NCBI RefSeq assembly: GCF_000271845.1
Contig: NZ_JH719395.1
Coordinates: forward strand, 2,015,287 to 2,079,286
Direction: 5' to 3'
Length of the DNA stretch: 64,000 nt
DNA from: Rhizobium leguminosarum bv. trifolii WSM2297
GTDB taxonomy: Bacteria > Pseudomonadota > Alphaproteobacteria > Rhizobiales > Rhizobiaceae
Part shown: piece by piece, positions 29,353-41,088 of the stretch
Numbering within the stretch: position 1 is the stretch's first letter
Layout: each line of letters opens with the position of its first letter
Program-made: the position numbers and the translations under genes
The notes under the pieces: model-generated
What the model was told of the DNA's origin: nothing
Database searches by the model: none
What the model saw: only the letters and a program-made list of their open reading frames with translations

Positions 29353-30597
29353 TCAACCCGCCGCTTCCAAAACCTCGGCCGGCTGACGGACCCGGACCCG
29401 TACGAGGAAGACACCGGCGGCCACCAGGATGAACAGAGCGGCGGTCAGATAGGGCGCGCCGGCAAAGGTGACCCGCGCCTCCGGCCGGGTGAAATAGCTG
29501 AACAACTGCGTGAAGATCAGCGGCCCGACGATGGTGGTGATGCTGCTGAGACTGGTCAGCGCGCCTTGCAGCTCGCCCTGCGCCGAAGGCGGCACCTTGC
29601 CGGCGGCGATGCTGCGCAACGGCGGATCGGCGACGTTTTCCATCACTGTCGCAACGATCACCACATAGACCACCCAGCCCTCCCAGGCGAAAGCATAGCC
29701 GGTCAGCCCAGCAGCCGAAAAACAGAGACCGAGAAGCGCTGTCTTCCATTCCCCGAGCAAAGGCACGACCCGCGGCAATACCAGTCCCATCACCAGCGCA
29801 GCGCCGATGCCGTAGATGCCGAGCGACAGGCCGATCTGTCCCTCGCTCCAGCCGTAGCGATAGGTCGAGACGAAGGACCAGACCGAGGGATAGACGGCAT
29901 GGGCCAGGAAAAACAGGAACATGACGAGGCTGACCCAGCCGATGCCGGGATAATGACGCATCTGCCGCAACGCGCCGAGGGGATTGGCGCGCTTCCACTC
30001 GAACCGCCGCCGGTTCTTCGCCTCCAGGGTTTCCGGCAGCAGGAAGCAGGCGGCGATGAAATTGACGAGCGAGAGTGCCGCCGCGCCGAGGAACGGCACA
30101 CGCGGGCCGAATTCGCCGAGTACGCCGCCGATGACGGGGCCGATGGTGAAGCCGACGCCGAAGGCAATGCCGATCAGCCCGAAATTCTTCGCCCGGTTCT
30201 CCTCGGTGCTGATATCGGCGATATAGGCCGAACAGGTGGCGAAGCTGCCGCCGCTGATGCCGGCCAGCACGCGGCCGACGAACAGCATCCAGGAGCTGGT
30301 GGCAATGCCGCAGATGAAATTGTCGATCGCAAAGGTCAGCACCGACAGCAGAAGGATCGGCCGGCGGCCGAAGCGATCCGACAGGTTTCCGAGCAGCGGC
30401 GCAAACAGGAATTGCATGCCGGCATAGACGAGCATCAGCCAGCCGCCGTCAATCGCCGCATCGCTGACGCCGCCGCCGGTCAACTGCTCCAGATAGGCGG
30501 GCAGCACCGGCATGATGATGGCGATGCCGATAATGTCGAGGAAGAGGATGATAAAGACCAGGAAAAGGCCGCGACGGACGAATTTAGGGTCAAGCAT
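29353..30597 (-). CDS. TetA-like MFS drug exporter
   Basis: The 414-residue protein has 12 membrane segments and the motif A loop GNLSDRFGRRPILLLSV of drug:proton antiporters. The N-terminus FLVFIILFLDIIGIAIIMPVLPAYL resembles the TetA/TCR group, with motif C in the fifth helix (GFTIGPVIGGVLGEFG). It could export tetracycline-like or other drugs; the specificity is not readable. It lies downstream of a 371-base spacer and upstream of the MATE gene on the same strand, so two efflux genes lie together. Confidence 0.88.
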   Translation of the reverse strand: MLDPKFVRRGLFLVFIILFLDIIGIAIIMPVLPAYLEQLTGGGVSDAAIDGGWLMLVYAGMQFLFAPLLGNLSDRFGRRPILLLSVLTFAIDNFICGIATSSWMLFVGRVLAGISGGSFATCSAYIADISTEENRAKNFGLIGIAFGVGFTIGPVIGGVLGEFGPRVPFLGAAALSLVNFIAACFLLPETLEAKNRRRFEWKRANPLGALRQMRHYPGIGWVSLVMFLFFLAHAVYPSVWSFVSTYRYGWSEGQIGLSLGIYGIGAALVMGLVLPRVVPLLGEWKTALLGLCFSAAGLTGYAFAWEGWVVYVVIVATVMENVADPPLRSIAAGKVPPSAQGELQGALTSLSSITTIVGPLIFTQLFSYFTRPEARVTFAGAPYLTAALFILVAAGVFLVRVRVRQPAEVLEAAG

Positions 30598-30968
30598 GAG
30601 GCATCTCTACAGCGGTTGGTTCTGAAAAGACGATCTCGTCGCCGAGAAAGTGACATAGCTCAGAAAAGAAACCGAAACAATCCGTGAACATTTCAAAGTT
30701 TTTGATGCTGCCGTACGGGAAATTTATGCACGACCTCAACCGAAGGGCGCGTTGCCGCTCAACCTTGAAAGAGATCGAGAGCCAGCGATCGCCATGCTGC
30801 GCGTCACCTTGCAATTGCCGCGACGGCATCCAGATCACTCGAGGAAGATCGCTCACTGTGCGTTTCCCCGCACAGCCTGTTCGATTCCGTCCGATTATCG
30901 GGGGGACGTGAAAGCGGTAGAACGACATCGACAGCGCCGCTCGATGCGCGCGGGCGAAGGAGAAGACA
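30598..30968. other. Intergenic spacer between exporter and reductase
   Basis: This 371-base spacer separates the divergent TetA-like and aldo/keto reductase genes. The short frames within it on both strands have atypical composition and no ribosome binding site. It must contain the two promoters. Only AAGGAG just before 30969 was identified with confidence. Confidence 0.5.
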
Positions 30969-31964
<996 letters not shown>

Positions 31965-32010
31965 GCGACCTGTCCCGCAATCCCAGTTGGAAAAATGAGA
32001 GGACGGCGCT

Positions 32011-32148
32011 GCCCCTCACCCTAACCCTCTCCCCGTAAACGGGGCGAGGGGACGTGCCATGCGAGACGTAGGCAAGGAACGGAGAGACTGCGGCATATTC
32101 CCTTCGCCCCGCAAGCGGGGAGAAGGTGCCGGCAGGCGGATGAGGGGC
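32011..32148. repeat. RIME-like 138-bp palindromic element, copy B
   Basis: This is the inverted counterpart of the element at 17783-17920, with the same length, the same ends (GCCCCTCACCCTAACC and GGCGGATGAGGGGC) and the same two hairpins, but a different middle. It lies between the convergent reductase and metallopeptidase genes. Confidence 0.85.
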
Positions 32149-32151
32149 ATT

Positions 32152-33072
32152 TCAAACCGGCCCCGAAAACGTATCGCAGGCCGACAGCTGTCCGCTGTCG
32201 AAGCCGCGCTTGAACCATCTGACGCGCTGCGCCGAGGTGCCGTGGTTGAAGCTCTCAGGGACCACGTAACCCTGCGACCGTTTCTGCAGCGTATCGTCGC
32301 CGATCTGCTGGGCGGCGTTCAGCGCCTCCTCAAGGTCACCGGACTCCAGCAAGCCCTTCTGCTGGGTAAATTTACCCCAGATGCCGGCGAAGCAATCGGC
32401 CTGCAGTTCGACGCGCACCGACATCTTGTTGGCCTCTTCCTCGCTCATGCGCTGGCGGGCCTGGTTGAATTTCGGCAGGATGCCGAGCAGGTTCTGCACA
32501 TGATGCCCGACCTCGTGGGCGACGACATAGGCCTCGGCGAAATCGCCTGAGGCGCCGAACCGGTTGGAAAGCTCCTGGAAGAATTCGGTGTCGAGATAGA
32601 GCTTGTGGTCGCCAGGGCAGTAGAATGGCCCGGTAGCCGCCGATGCGGAGCCGCAGGCCGATGCCGTCGAGCCCGAAAACAGCACGAGGCGCGGCTCTTC
32701 ATAAGTCCGGCCCTGCGCCTGGAAGATGCCCTGCCAGGTATCCTCGGTCTCGGCAAGCACCGTGCGCATGAAGGCGGTCATCTCGTCATTGGCCGGTGTG
32801 CGCGTGCCTTCGGACTGGCTCTGCTCGTAGCCGGGGCCACTCGTCATGCCGCCGCCTTCGAGCACCTGCAGCAGATCAACGCCCATCATCTTGAAGATGA
32901 AATAGATGACGACAAGGAAGATGATCGTACCGATGCTCAAGCCGCCGCCGGCGCGGCGAACGCCGCCGCCGGAAGGAAAGTTGAAACCGCCGCCGCGGCC
33001 GAAACCGCCGCCTGTGGGATCACCGCGGCGATCCTCGACATTGTCGGACTGACGCCGGCCTCTCCATTCCAT
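32152..33072 (-). CDS. ypfJ: YpfJ-type neutral zinc metallopeptidase
   Basis: Starting at ATG 33072 behind GGGGAG, the product is 306 residues. It has a glycine-rich N-terminus (GGGFGRGGGFNFPSGGG), one membrane helix (IIFLVVIYFIFKMMG, about residues 48-65), and a peptidase domain with the zinc motif VVAHEVGHHVQNLLG plus the FYCPGDHKLYLDTEFFQEL segment. It belongs to the putative neutral zinc metallopeptidase family (E. coli YpfJ). The catalytic part is probably periplasmic. Substrates are unknown. The frame extends 33 bases upstream of the chosen start. Confidence 0.88.
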   Translation of the reverse strand: MEWRGRRQSDNVEDRRGDPTGGGFGRGGGFNFPSGGGVRRAGGGLSIGTIIFLVVIYFIFKMMGVDLLQVLEGGGMTSGPGYEQSQSEGTRTPANDEMTAFMRTVLAETEDTWQGIFQAQGRTYEEPRLVLFSGSTASACGSASAATGPFYCPGDHKLYLDTEFFQELSNRFGASGDFAEAYVVAHEVGHHVQNLLGILPKFNQARQRMSEEEANKMSVRVELQADCFAGIWGKFTQQKGLLESGDLEEALNAAQQIGDDTLQKRSQGYVVPESFNHGTSAQRVRWFKRGFDSGQLSACDTFSGPV

Positions 33073-33389
33073 CTTCGTTCTCCCCGGCAATGCCTGTGCT
33101 TGCACTTAAGGAATCTATATATCCGTCGACGGCCGGAATTCCAGCGACTTCATCGGACAATCGGACCCCTGCCTCGCGAGCACCATCGATCGCGGCGGCG
33201 CCTTTCACGGTGAAGCGACGCTCGATTTCGGCATGGTTGTGCGAGGTGTCGGACAGACCAGCGGTTCGATAGCACCAATACCGGCGGCGGAGGCCTTCGT
33301 CCCTTGCAGGCAGAATATCGCGACGTTCGCGACAGCAGGATTTGCGGTCCAGCCTGTCACCATGTCACCACCAATTGCGACCGCAGGAT
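33073..33389. other. Intergenic region, nothing recognised
   Basis: No gene or clear repeat is seen in these 317 bases. Open frames on the plus strand are short and rich in alanine and serine with no ribosome binding site. Confidence 0.45.
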
Positions 33390-33689
33390 TCAGCGTAGCG
33401 GGCTGTGTTTTCCGAAGGCTTTGCTCACCGTCAACATGATGGCGTTTGCCGCCGATGCGAGTACGGAGGGTTTTCGAATGACCGGGGGCAGACCCATTCT
33501 CACTCGCTGTTGAGGCGCAAGCGACACGGTATCGACAAGGGTCCAGGCATCGCCGATAGCAACATCGACCAAGCCGAGATCTTCAGCCGCTTTGACTGCG
33601 TCATCTTCTGCAAGGCCGACACCGGTCACACGGCCTCCCTGTGCAGCGATCGCAGCCAAAAGCCTATCGATTTCCTTTGAATATAACAC
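33390..33689 (-). CDS. Hypothetical protein
   Basis: A 99-codon frame from GTG 33689 encodes a soluble helical protein with KEIDRLLAAIAAQGGRVTGV near the start and a basic C-terminus. The amino-acid composition is normal for a real protein, and the mirror frame on the plus strand looks less natural. The start is uncertain because no clear ribosome binding site precedes it, and a TTG 27 bases further in is possible. I recognise no family. Confidence 0.45.
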   Translation of the reverse strand: MLYSKEIDRLLAAIAAQGGRVTGVGLAEDDAVKAAEDLGLVDVAIGDAWTLVDTVSLAPQQRVRMGLPPVIRKPSVLASAANAIMLTVSKAFGKHSPLR

Positions 33690-34078
33690 CTTGCGCCCCC
33701 CAGCACCTCACACCCAGCGCACCGACTATCAGCTTGTAAAGTGCGCGTAAATCGAGAGTAGCGTTGGTGGTAATAAGGACCCAAAAATGGTTTGCCGGGT
33801 AAAGACTAATACCCACCGCGCCGTCATCATCTGGCACCACGGCCGCCATCGCCAATCCGGCGCGTGGCGGCGAAATGCGGCTCCTGGTCGTAGCTGACGG
33901 AAAATAGCCTGCCGCGCTATGTTGGATTCCTGTCGATTCCGCGATTTATGGGGTTCCGTTTGCAAATACATTTGCCTATAAGCCGCTTCTAGCCTGAAAA
34001 GACCCAGCACGCGCGACCCGACCCGGTGATTTCCCCACCCTGGCCGGCTTTCTGCGCAGCCAGAAAACGGAAGCACCC
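33690..34078. other. carB upstream region, no supported gene
   Basis: This 389-base gap lies upstream of carB. A minus-strand frame at 33664-33855 reads DDDGAVGISLYPANHFWVLI and could be a fragment of a degraded gene, but it has no start signal. No regulatory hairpin upstream of carB was seen beyond the weak GGAAG ribosome binding site. Confidence 0.4.
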
Positions 34079-37000
34079 ATGCCGAAGCGCCAAGATATCA
34101 AATCGATCCTCATCATCGGCGCGGGACCGATCGTCATTGGCCAGGCTTGCGAGTTCGACTATTCAGGCACCCAGGCCTGCAAGGCGCTGAAGGAGGAAGG
34201 CTACCGCGTCATCCTCGTCAACTCCAACCCGGCAACGATCATGACCGATCCGGGCCTGGCCGACGCCACCTATGTCGAGCCGATCACCCCTGAGGTCGTC
34301 GCCAAGATCATCGCCAAGGAGCGCCCGGACGCGCTGCTGCCGACTATGGGCGGCCAGACGGCTTTGAATACCGCCCTCTCCCTGAAGCGCATGGGCGTGC
34401 TCGACCGCTACAATGTCGAGATGATCGGCGCCAAGCCGGCCGCCATCGACATGGCCGAGGACCGCGCCCTGTTTCGCGAGGCTATGGTCCGCATCGGGCT
34501 GGAAACGCCGCGCTCGATGCTGGCGAACGCCACCGACATCAAGGACCTCGACCGCAAGACGCACGAGGCCGAGCGCAACAAGCTGCGCGAAAGCCTCTCC
34601 GGATCCGACCTCGACAAGGCGCTGGACGAGCTGGAAAACCAGTGGAACCTCGGCGAGAGCGACCGCAAGCAGCGCTACATGAACCATGCCGTGGCGATCG
34701 CCGCCCAGGCGCTCGACCATGTCGGCCTGCCCGCCATCATCCGGCCCTCCTTCACACTCGGCGGCACCGGCGGCGGCATTGCCTACAACCGCTCGGAATT
34801 CTTCGAGATCGTCGGTGGCGGCCTCGACGCGTCTCCGACGACGGAAGTGCTGATCGAAGAATCGGTGCTCGGCTGGAAGGAGTATGAGATGGAGGTCGTC
34901 CGCGACAAGGCGGACAACTGCATCATCATCTGCTCGATCGAGAACATCGACCCGATGGGCGTCCATACCGGCGATTCGATCACTGTCGCTCCGGCGCTGA
35001 CGCTGACCGACAAGGAATACCAGATCATGCGCAACGCCTCGATCGCGGTGCTGCGCGAGATCGGCGTCGAGACCGGCGGCTCGAACGTCCAGTTCGCCGT
35101 CAATCCGAAGGACGGCCGCCTCGTCGTCATCGAAATGAACCCGCGTGTGTCGCGCTCCTCTGCGCTGGCCTCCAAGGCCACCGGCTTCCCGATCGCCAAG
35201 ATCGCCGCCAAGCTCGCTATCGGCTATACGCTCGACGAATTGGACAACGACATCACCGGCGGTGCGACACCGGCCTCCTTCGAACCGTCGATCGACTATG
35301 TCGTCACCAAGATCCCGCGTTTCGCTTTCGAGAAATTCCCCGGCGCTTCGCCGGTGCTGACCACAGCGATGAAATCCGTCGGCGAAGTCATGGCGATCGG
35401 CCGCACCTTCGCCGAATCGCTGCAGAAGGCGCTGCGCGGCCTCGAAACCGGCCTGACCGGCCTCGACGAGATCGAGATCCCCGACTCCGAGGAAGGCGAA
35501 TCCAGCCACAACGCCATTCGCGCTGCCATCGGCACGCCGACGCCGGACCGCCTGCGCATGGTCGCCCAGGCGCTGCGCATGGGTCTTAGCATCGAAGAGG
35601 TGCATGAGGGCTGCAAGATCGATCCTTGGTTCATCGCCGAGCTCAAGAACATCGTCGACACCGAAGCCCGTATCCGCGAGCACGGCCTGCCTGAGGATGC
35701 CGCCAACCTGCGCATGCTGAAGGCCATGGGCTTTTCAGACGCGCGCCTGGCGACGCTAACCCGCAAGCGCCCCAAGCAAGTCGCCGAATTCCGCAACAGC
35801 CTGAACGTCCGCCCCGTCTTCAAGCGGATCGATACCTGTGCTGCCGAATTCGCCTCGCCGACCGCCTACATGTATTCGACCTATGAGACGCCCTTCGTCG
35901 GCGCCGCCCGCTCCGAGGCTGAAGTGTCCGACCGCAAGAAGGTCGTCATCCTCGGCGGCGGCCCGAACCGCATCGGCCAGGGCATCGAGTTCGATTATTG
36001 CTGCTGCCATGCCGCCTTCGCGCTGAAGGATGCCGGTTATGAAGCGATCATGATCAACTGCAACCCGGAAACCGTATCGACCGACTACGACACCTCCGAC
36101 CGCCTCTATTTCGAACCGCTGACGGCTGAAGACGTGATCGAGATCCTGCGCGCCGAGCAGGAAAAGGGCGAAGTCGTCGGCGTCATCGTCCAGTTTGGCG
36201 GCCAGACGCCGCTGAAGCTTGCCGAGGCGCTTGAGAAGAACGGTATCCCGATCCTCGGCACCGCGCCTGACATGATCGACCTTGCCGAAGATCGCGACCG
36301 CTTCCAGAAACTCCTGATGAAGCTCGATCTCAACCAGCCGAACAATGGCATTGCCTATTCGGTCGAGCAGGCCCGCCTGGTCGCCGCCGAAATCGGCTTC
36401 CCGCTGGTCGTGCGCCCCTCCTACGTGCTCGGCGGCCGCGCCATGCAAATCCTGCATTCGGAAGGCCAGCTGCAGACCTACCTGCTCGACACGGTTCCGG
36501 AACTGGTGCCCGAGGATATCAAGCAGCGCTATCCCAATGACAAGACCGGCCAGATCAACACCCTGCTCGGCAAGAACCCGCTGCTGTTCGATAGCTACCT
36601 CTCTCAAGCCATCGAAGTCGACGTCGACTGCCTCTCTGATGGTACCGACGTCTATGTCGCCGGCATCATGGAGCATATCGAGGAAGCCGGAATCCACTCC
36701 GGCGACAGCGCCTGCTCGCTGCCGCCGCGCTCGCTGCCGGTCGAACTGCTCGACGAGCTGGAACGCCAGGCAAAGGCCATGGCCAAGGCGCTCAATGTCG
36801 GCGGCCTGATGAACGTCCAGTTCGCCATCAAGGACGGCACCGTCTACGTTCTCGAAGTCAATCCGCGCGCCTCGCGCACCGTGCCCTTCGTCGCCAAGAC
36901 CATCGGCGCGCCGATCGCCAAAATCGCCGCCCGGGTGATGGCCGGCGAGAAGCTCGATGCGACCTTCGCCGCCTATGGTGAAAAGCCAGATCCGCGCCGG

Positions 37001-37567
37001 TTGAAGCACATCGCCGTCAAGGAAGCCGTCTTCCCCTTCGCCCGCTTCCCCGGCGTCGACACGCTGCTCGGCCCGGAAATGCGCTCGACCGGCGAAGTCA
37101 TCGGCCTCGACACCGATTTTGCGCTGGCCTTCGCCAAGTCGCAGCTCGGCGCCGGCGTCGAGCTGCCGCGTGACGGCACGGTGTTCGTCTCGGTGCGCGA
37201 CGAGGACAAGCCGCGTGTGCTGCCGGCGATCCGCATTCTCGTCGAACAGGGCTTCAAGGTGCTGGCAACCGGCGGCACCGCTCGCTTCCTCGCCGAAAAC
37301 GGCATCACCGCCACCAAGATCAACAAGGTGCTCGAAGGCCGTCCGCACATCGAGGACGCAATCCGCAACCGCCAGGTCCAGCTCGTCATCAACACCACCG
37401 ACGGCAACAAGGCGATCTCGGATTCGAAGTCGTTGCGACGCGCGACGCTGATGCAGAAAGTGCCCTATTACACCACCATGGCAGGCGCCGAAGCTGCCGC
37501 CCAGGCGATCAAGGCGCTGAAGGCCGGCAACCTCGAAGTCCGGCCGCTGCAGAGCTATTTCGCCTGA
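34079..37567 (+). CDS. carB: Carbamoyl-phosphate synthase large subunit
   Basis: The 1162-residue enzyme makes carbamoyl phosphate from bicarbonate, ammonia and two ATP. The first ATP-grasp half starts [21 protein letters not shown] and the second [19 protein letters not shown], with an allosteric MGS-like domain at the end ([20 protein letters not shown]). It is longer than the E. coli protein (1073) by an insert at about residues 165-205 ([20 protein letters not shown]), typical of alphaproteobacteria. It pairs with CarA, whose gene is 6.7 kb upstream in the same direction, so the subunits are not encoded together. Confidence 0.98.
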   Translation: MPKRQDIKSILIIGAGPIVIGQACEFDYSGTQACKALKEEGYRVILVNSNPATIMTDPGLADATYVEPITPEVVAKIIAKERPDALLPTMGGQTALNTALSLKRMGVLDRYNVEMIGAKPAAIDMAEDRALFREAMVRIGLETPRSMLANATDIKDLDRKTHEAERNKLRESLSGSDLDKALDELENQWNLGESDRKQRYMNHAVAIAAQALDHVGLPAIIRPSFTLGGTGGGIAYNRSEFFEIVGGGLDASPTTEVLIEESVLGWKEYEMEVVRDKADNCIIICSIENIDPMGVHTGDSITVAPALTLTDKEYQIMRNASIAVLREIGVETGGSNVQFAVNPKDGRLVVIEMNPRVSRSSALASKATGFPIAKIAAKLAIGYTLDELDNDITGGATPASFEPSIDYVVTKIPRFAFEKFPGASPVLTTAMKSVGEVMAIGRTFAESLQKALRGLETGLTGLDEIEIPDSEEGESSHNAIRAAIGTPTPDRLRMVAQALRMGLSIEEVHEGCKIDPWFIAELKNIVDTEARIREHGLPEDAANLRMLKAMGFSDARLATLTRKRPKQVAEFRNSLNVRPVFKRIDTCAAEFASPTAYMYSTYETPFVGAARSEAEVSDRKKVVILGGGPNRIGQGIEFDYCCCHAAFALKDAGYEAIMINCNPETVSTDYDTSDRLYFEPLTAEDVIEILRAEQEKGEVVGVIVQFGGQTPLKLAEALEKNGIPILGTAPDMIDLAEDRDRFQKLLMKLDLNQPNNGIAYSVEQARLVAAEIGFPLVVRPSYVLGGRAMQILHSEGQLQTYLLDTVPELVPEDIKQRYPNDKTGQINTLLGKNPLLFDSYLSQAIEVDVDCLSDGTDVYVAGIMEHIEEAGIHSGDSACSLPPRSLPVELLDELERQAKAMAKALNVGGLMNVQFAIKDGTVYVLEVNPRASRTVPFVAKTIGAPIAKIAARVMAGEKLDATFAAYGEKPDPRRLKHIAVKEAVFPFARFPGVDTLLGPEMRSTGEVIGLDTDFALAFAKSQLGAGVELPRDGTVFVSVRDEDKPRVLPAIRILVEQGFKVLATGGTARFLAENGITATKINKVLEGRPHIEDAIRNRQVQLVINTTDGNKAISDSKSLRRATLMQKVPYYTTMAGAEAAAQAIKALKAGNLEVRPLQSYFA

Positions 37568-37647
37568 GATAGCCCATAGACTGTGCCATCGCTCGATGAG
37601 CGGTGGCGCATCTCGTTTGTCTGGAAGGCCGAAGTCCCGGAATCAAA

Positions 37648-39102
37648 CTATCCGATCGCTGCCATAAGCCGCTGTATTTTCAGCATATCCTGACGAAATC
37701 GCGCCAATTCCTCCGCCTTCAATCGCTCGTCGGGAAGACGCAGCAGGTAGGACGGATGCACCGTCACGAACAGCGTCCGCCCGCCTTCGATCGCCATCGC
37801 CTCGCCCCTGATATCCTGGAGCCGATGCTTCGCGTCGGTCAGCGCCGCAAGCGCCGTTGCCCCCATGGCCACGATCAGCTTCGGTTTGACCAGTTCCATC
37901 TCCAGATTGAGCCACCAGCGGCAATGTTTCACCTCGCCCATATTGGGCCTCTGGTGGATACGCCGCTTGCCGCGCGGCTCATATTTGAAATGCTTGACGG
38001 CATTGGTGACGTAGAGCCTCGAGCGGTCGATGCCCGCTTCCCCGATCACCTGATCGAGCAGCCGGCCGGCCGGACCGACGAAGGGACGCCCTGCAATATC
38101 CTCCTGGTCGCCCGGCTGCTCGCCGACGAACATCACCTCCGCATCGGGCGGCCCCTCGCCGAAGACGGTTTGCGTCGCCTTCTCATAAAGCGGGCAGCGG
38201 GTGCAGACGGCAGCTTCGGCGCGCAACGCTTCCAGCGTGCCGGCCGGCGCTTCGGGTTCGGCAGGCACGCTGCGCGCCGCCTCCTGCAGCCGCTCGTGAA
38301 AGGGCATCGCTTGCGTCGACTCGCGCGCTGCCATCGCTCGCACCTTGCTCTCCGCCGATGCGATCAGGCCGGGAATGAGATCGGCCTCCGGCAGGTTCTT
38401 CCAGTATTTTTTCGGCATCTCCGCCTGCATCGCCTTCAGCTTCAGGCGCGCCGGGTTGAAGATGCTGGCGTAATAGGTGCGCCAGAGTTCATCAGTGACA
38501 TCGGTGAGATTGGGCTTCTCGCACGGCTCATCGCTCATCGTCAGCCGCTCGCCATCCCAGGCGGCCGACCCCTTGGGCGTGACGATCAGCCAGTCCATAT
38601 CGGTGAAGCGCCGCTGGAAGAAGGGCGCCATGCGCCTGACGATATGGTGGTCCGGCTCGAACCAGGCGATGAATTTTCGACGGTCTGCTGTGACTGCACC
38701 AACCTCCTTGAAGCGGACGAAGGCCGTCATCTTGTGCGCGTCGCGTCGGACATTTTTCGCCATCAGCCGGGCACGGGCGACATCCTCGTCGGAAGCCACT
38801 TCGAGCAGTTGCCGGTCCAGCTGCAGCCGCCAGAGCAGGCGGTAAAGCAGCGAAAATCGTGCCGGGTCGGTATGGCAGAGAACCGTCTCAGCCAGTTCGA
38901 TGAAAGCGGGCGGCACCGTCATCGGCCTGCGTGTCACCGGCGCCGGCGGCATGGCGTCGCGTTGGAATGAAAGATCGGCCTCTGCGCTTTTTTCGCGCCA
39001 GTCGATCTCATCGGGCAAGATGCCGGCGGCCGCGAAGGCGCGCGCGGCATCACGCCACTCGGCAAGCTCGCCCCGCCCTGCAAGCACGACCCGGCGCATC
39101 AC
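37648..39102 (-). CDS. UdgX-type uracil-DNA glycosylase with N-terminal DUF4130
   Basis: The 484-residue protein joins an N-terminal DUF4130 region (about 1-265) to a C-terminal family-4/X uracil-DNA glycosylase. Iron-sulfur cysteines begin at Cys300 (CTRC). Motif [20 protein letters not shown] is at about 327-345 and HPSYLLR at His449. Residues 379-383 are KRRIH, the signature loop of UdgX, whose histidine (His383 here) forms a covalent bond with DNA at uracil in the mycobacterial enzyme. Its ATG overlaps the stop codon of the radical-SAM gene upstream by four bases, so the two are one unit. The role of DUF4130 is unknown. Confidence 0.9.
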   Translation of the reverse strand: MMRRVVLAGRGELAEWRDAARAFAAAGILPDEIDWREKSAEADLSFQRDAMPPAPVTRRPMTVPPAFIELAETVLCHTDPARFSLLYRLLWRLQLDRQLLEVASDEDVARARLMAKNVRRDAHKMTAFVRFKEVGAVTADRRKFIAWFEPDHHIVRRMAPFFQRRFTDMDWLIVTPKGSAAWDGERLTMSDEPCEKPNLTDVTDELWRTYYASIFNPARLKLKAMQAEMPKKYWKNLPEADLIPGLIASAESKVRAMAARESTQAMPFHERLQEAARSVPAEPEAPAGTLEALRAEAAVCTRCPLYEKATQTVFGEGPPDAEVMFVGEQPGDQEDIAGRPFVGPAGRLLDQVIGEAGIDRSRLYVTNAVKHFKYEPRGKRRIHQRPNMGEVKHCRWWLNLEMELVKPKLIVAMGATALAALTDAKHRLQDIRGEAMAIEGGRTLFVTVHPSYLLRLPDERLKAEELARFRQDMLKIQRLMAAIG

Positions 39103-40343
39103 AGCAACGACAATTGTTCGGGTTGCGGTTCGAACATGGAGCGGAGATCCGGCCGGTCAATCAGCCGGCGCGGCGACCAGCCTTCCGCCGCGATGAAGGA
39201 TTGGACTTTCCTGATCGAAACGCCGAGCCGCGAGAGGTCGTCGAGCCGCAAGCGGCGAAACCGGCGCGCCGAAACGATCGCCTTGACCGTCTTGGTGCCG
39301 AGACCGGGCACCCGCAGCAACCGTTCACGCTCGGCCTTGTTGATATCGACGGGAAATTCGGCCCGGTTGGCAAGCGCCCAGGCAAGTTTGGGATCGAGAT
39401 TCAGATCGAGCATGCCGTCCGTCTGGTTGGCGGTGATCTCGTCAATGCCGAAACCGTAGAAGCGATAGAGCCAGTCGGCCTGATAAAGCCGGTGTTCCCT
39501 GATCAGCGGCGGCTTGATCAGCGGCAGGTTTTTCGACGAATCCGGGATCGGGCTGAAGGCGGAATAATAGACGCGCTTCAGGCCATAGCTGCTGTAAAGC
39601 CGGCCGCTGGTGGCAAGGATCGTCGCGTCGTTGGCGCCGTCGGCGCCGACGATCATCTGCGTGCTCTGGCCGGCCGGCACGAAACGCTGACGCGTCTTCG
39701 TGCGCAGCGTCGGTTCGCCGGCGGCCTCGATCTTCAGCCTCAGATCGCCCATCGACCGGCGGATATTGGCAGGCTTCTTTTCCGGTGCGAAACGGCTGAT
39801 TCCACTATCCGTCGGCAGCTCGATATTGATCGACAGCCTGTCGGCATAGAGCCCCGCCTCCTCGATCAGCCGCGGCGACGCCTCGGGGATCGACTTCAGA
39901 TGGATATAACCGCGGAAATTATGCGTGACGCGCAATTCGCGGACGATACGCACCATCTCTTCCATCGTGTAGTCGGGCGAACGAATGATGCCCGAGGACA
40001 GGAACAGGCCTTCAATATAGTTGCGGCGGTAGAATTCCAGCGTCAGCCAGATCACCTCCTCGGGCGTGAAGCGCGCCCGTTCCACATTGCTCGACGAGCG
40101 ATTGATGCAATAGGCGCAGTCGTAGATGCAGAAGTTGGTCAGCAAGATTTTGAGAAGCGAAATGCACCGCCCATCCGGCGCATAGGCATGACAGATGCCG
40201 GACCCCTCGGTCGAACCCAGTCCGCCGCTGGCTCCAGAATCGCGTTTCACCGTGCCGCTGGAAGCGCAGGACGCATCATATTTGGCGGCGTCGGAAAGGA
40301 TGGCCAAGCGTTCTGTTAGCGACTTCTTCATTAGTATGTTCAC
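39099..40343 (-). CDS. Radical-SAM protein linked to UdgX (putative DNA modification/repair)
   Basis: The 414-residue protein has the radical-SAM iron-sulfur motif CxxxCxxC in FCIYDCAYC (about residue 75) and a C-terminal helix-hairpin-helix DNA-binding region (VPGLGTKTVKAIVSARRF). It belongs to the group annotated as putative DNA modification/repair radical SAM, nearly always found beside a DUF4130-UDG gene. The gene starts ATG at 40343 and ends within the next start codon. The region upstream is shared with greA, which reads away. The reaction is unknown. Confidence 0.9.
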   Translation of the reverse strand: MNILMKKSLTERLAILSDAAKYDASCASSGTVKRDSGASGGLGSTEGSGICHAYAPDGRCISLLKILLTNFCIYDCAYCINRSSSNVERARFTPEEVIWLTLEFYRRNYIEGLFLSSGIIRSPDYTMEEMVRIVRELRVTHNFRGYIHLKSIPEASPRLIEEAGLYADRLSINIELPTDSGISRFAPEKKPANIRRSMGDLRLKIEAAGEPTLRTKTRQRFVPAGQSTQMIVGADGANDATILATSGRLYSSYGLKRVYYSAFSPIPDSSKNLPLIKPPLIREHRLYQADWLYRFYGFGIDEITANQTDGMLDLNLDPKLAWALANRAEFPVDINKAERERLLRVPGLGTKTVKAIVSARRFRRLRLDDLSRLGVSIRKVQSFIAAEGWSPRRLIDRPDLRSMFEPQPEQLSLL

Positions 40344-40584
40344 TATATGTTCTAATGCATAAAGTCAATCCCGACCATCCGGCCTTGGCCGGGTTTTTGC
40401 GACGGATGACCGGCTGTCGCGGCCACCTGCTTTTTCGTCTATGCGAATTTTCTGGAAATCGGCCTTGGCGATCTGCTATAAGCACTTAACTAGGATTGTG
40501 GCACGGTTCCGAAGCACCCTTCGGGACCTGTTTTCTTTTGTGTTCGCGCCTACCGCGTGGATACAAGGAGTGAAGGACAGAAAA

Positions 40585-41061
40585 ATGGTTGAAAAGGTAC
40601 CAATGACACCGGGTGGTTTCGTCAAGCTGCAGGAAGAACTGCGCTGGCGTCAGCAGGAGGAGCGCCCTCGAATCATCGAGGCGATCGCCGAAGCCCGTGC
40701 CCATGGCGACCTTTCCGAAAACGCCGAATACCACGCCGCCAAGGAAGCCCAGAGCCACAATGAAGGCCGCATCAGCGAGCTGGAAGACCTGACGGCGCGC
40801 GCCGAGGTCATCGACCTCACCAAGATGTCCGGCGACAAGATCAAGTTCGGCGCCAAGGTGAAGCTCGTCGACGAGGATACCGAGGAAGAAAAGACCTACC
40901 AGATCGTCGGCGACCAGGAAGCCGACGTCAAGGCCGGCCGTATCTCCATCTCCTCGCCGATCGCCCGTGCGCTGATCGGCAAGGAAGTCGGCGATTCCAT
41001 CGAGGTCAATGCACCGGGTGGTTCGAAGGCTTACGAGATCCTCCAGGTTAGCTGGGGCTGA
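40585..41061 (+). CDS. greA: Transcription elongation factor GreA
   Basis: The 158-residue protein has the N-terminal coiled coil ([20 protein letters not shown], then [18 protein letters not shown], which holds the tip acidic residues) and the C-terminal FKBP-like domain ([17 protein letters not shown]). It rescues stalled RNA polymerase by stimulating transcript cleavage. The start at ATG 40585 sits behind AAGGACAG and gives the standard length; the frame stays open to 40441. lpcC follows after 27 bases. Confidence 0.97.
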   Translation: MVEKVPMTPGGFVKLQEELRWRQQEERPRIIEAIAEARAHGDLSENAEYHAAKEAQSHNEGRISELEDLTARAEVIDLTKMSGDKIKFGAKVKLVDEDTEEEKTYQIVGDQEADVKAGRISISSPIARALIGKEVGDSIEVNAPGGSKAYEILQVSWG

Positions 41062-41088
41062 TCGCCCGCCAGACACGAGATCCATCCC

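Noticed and set aside
33664..33855. 63-codon minus-strand frame upstream of carB
   Set aside because: It has no start signal or neighbours in frame; a degraded gene is possible but unsupported.
34163..35683. 506-codon minus-strand frame, and a similar one at 35756-37348
   Set aside because: Both are antisense to carB and have no recognisable domain.
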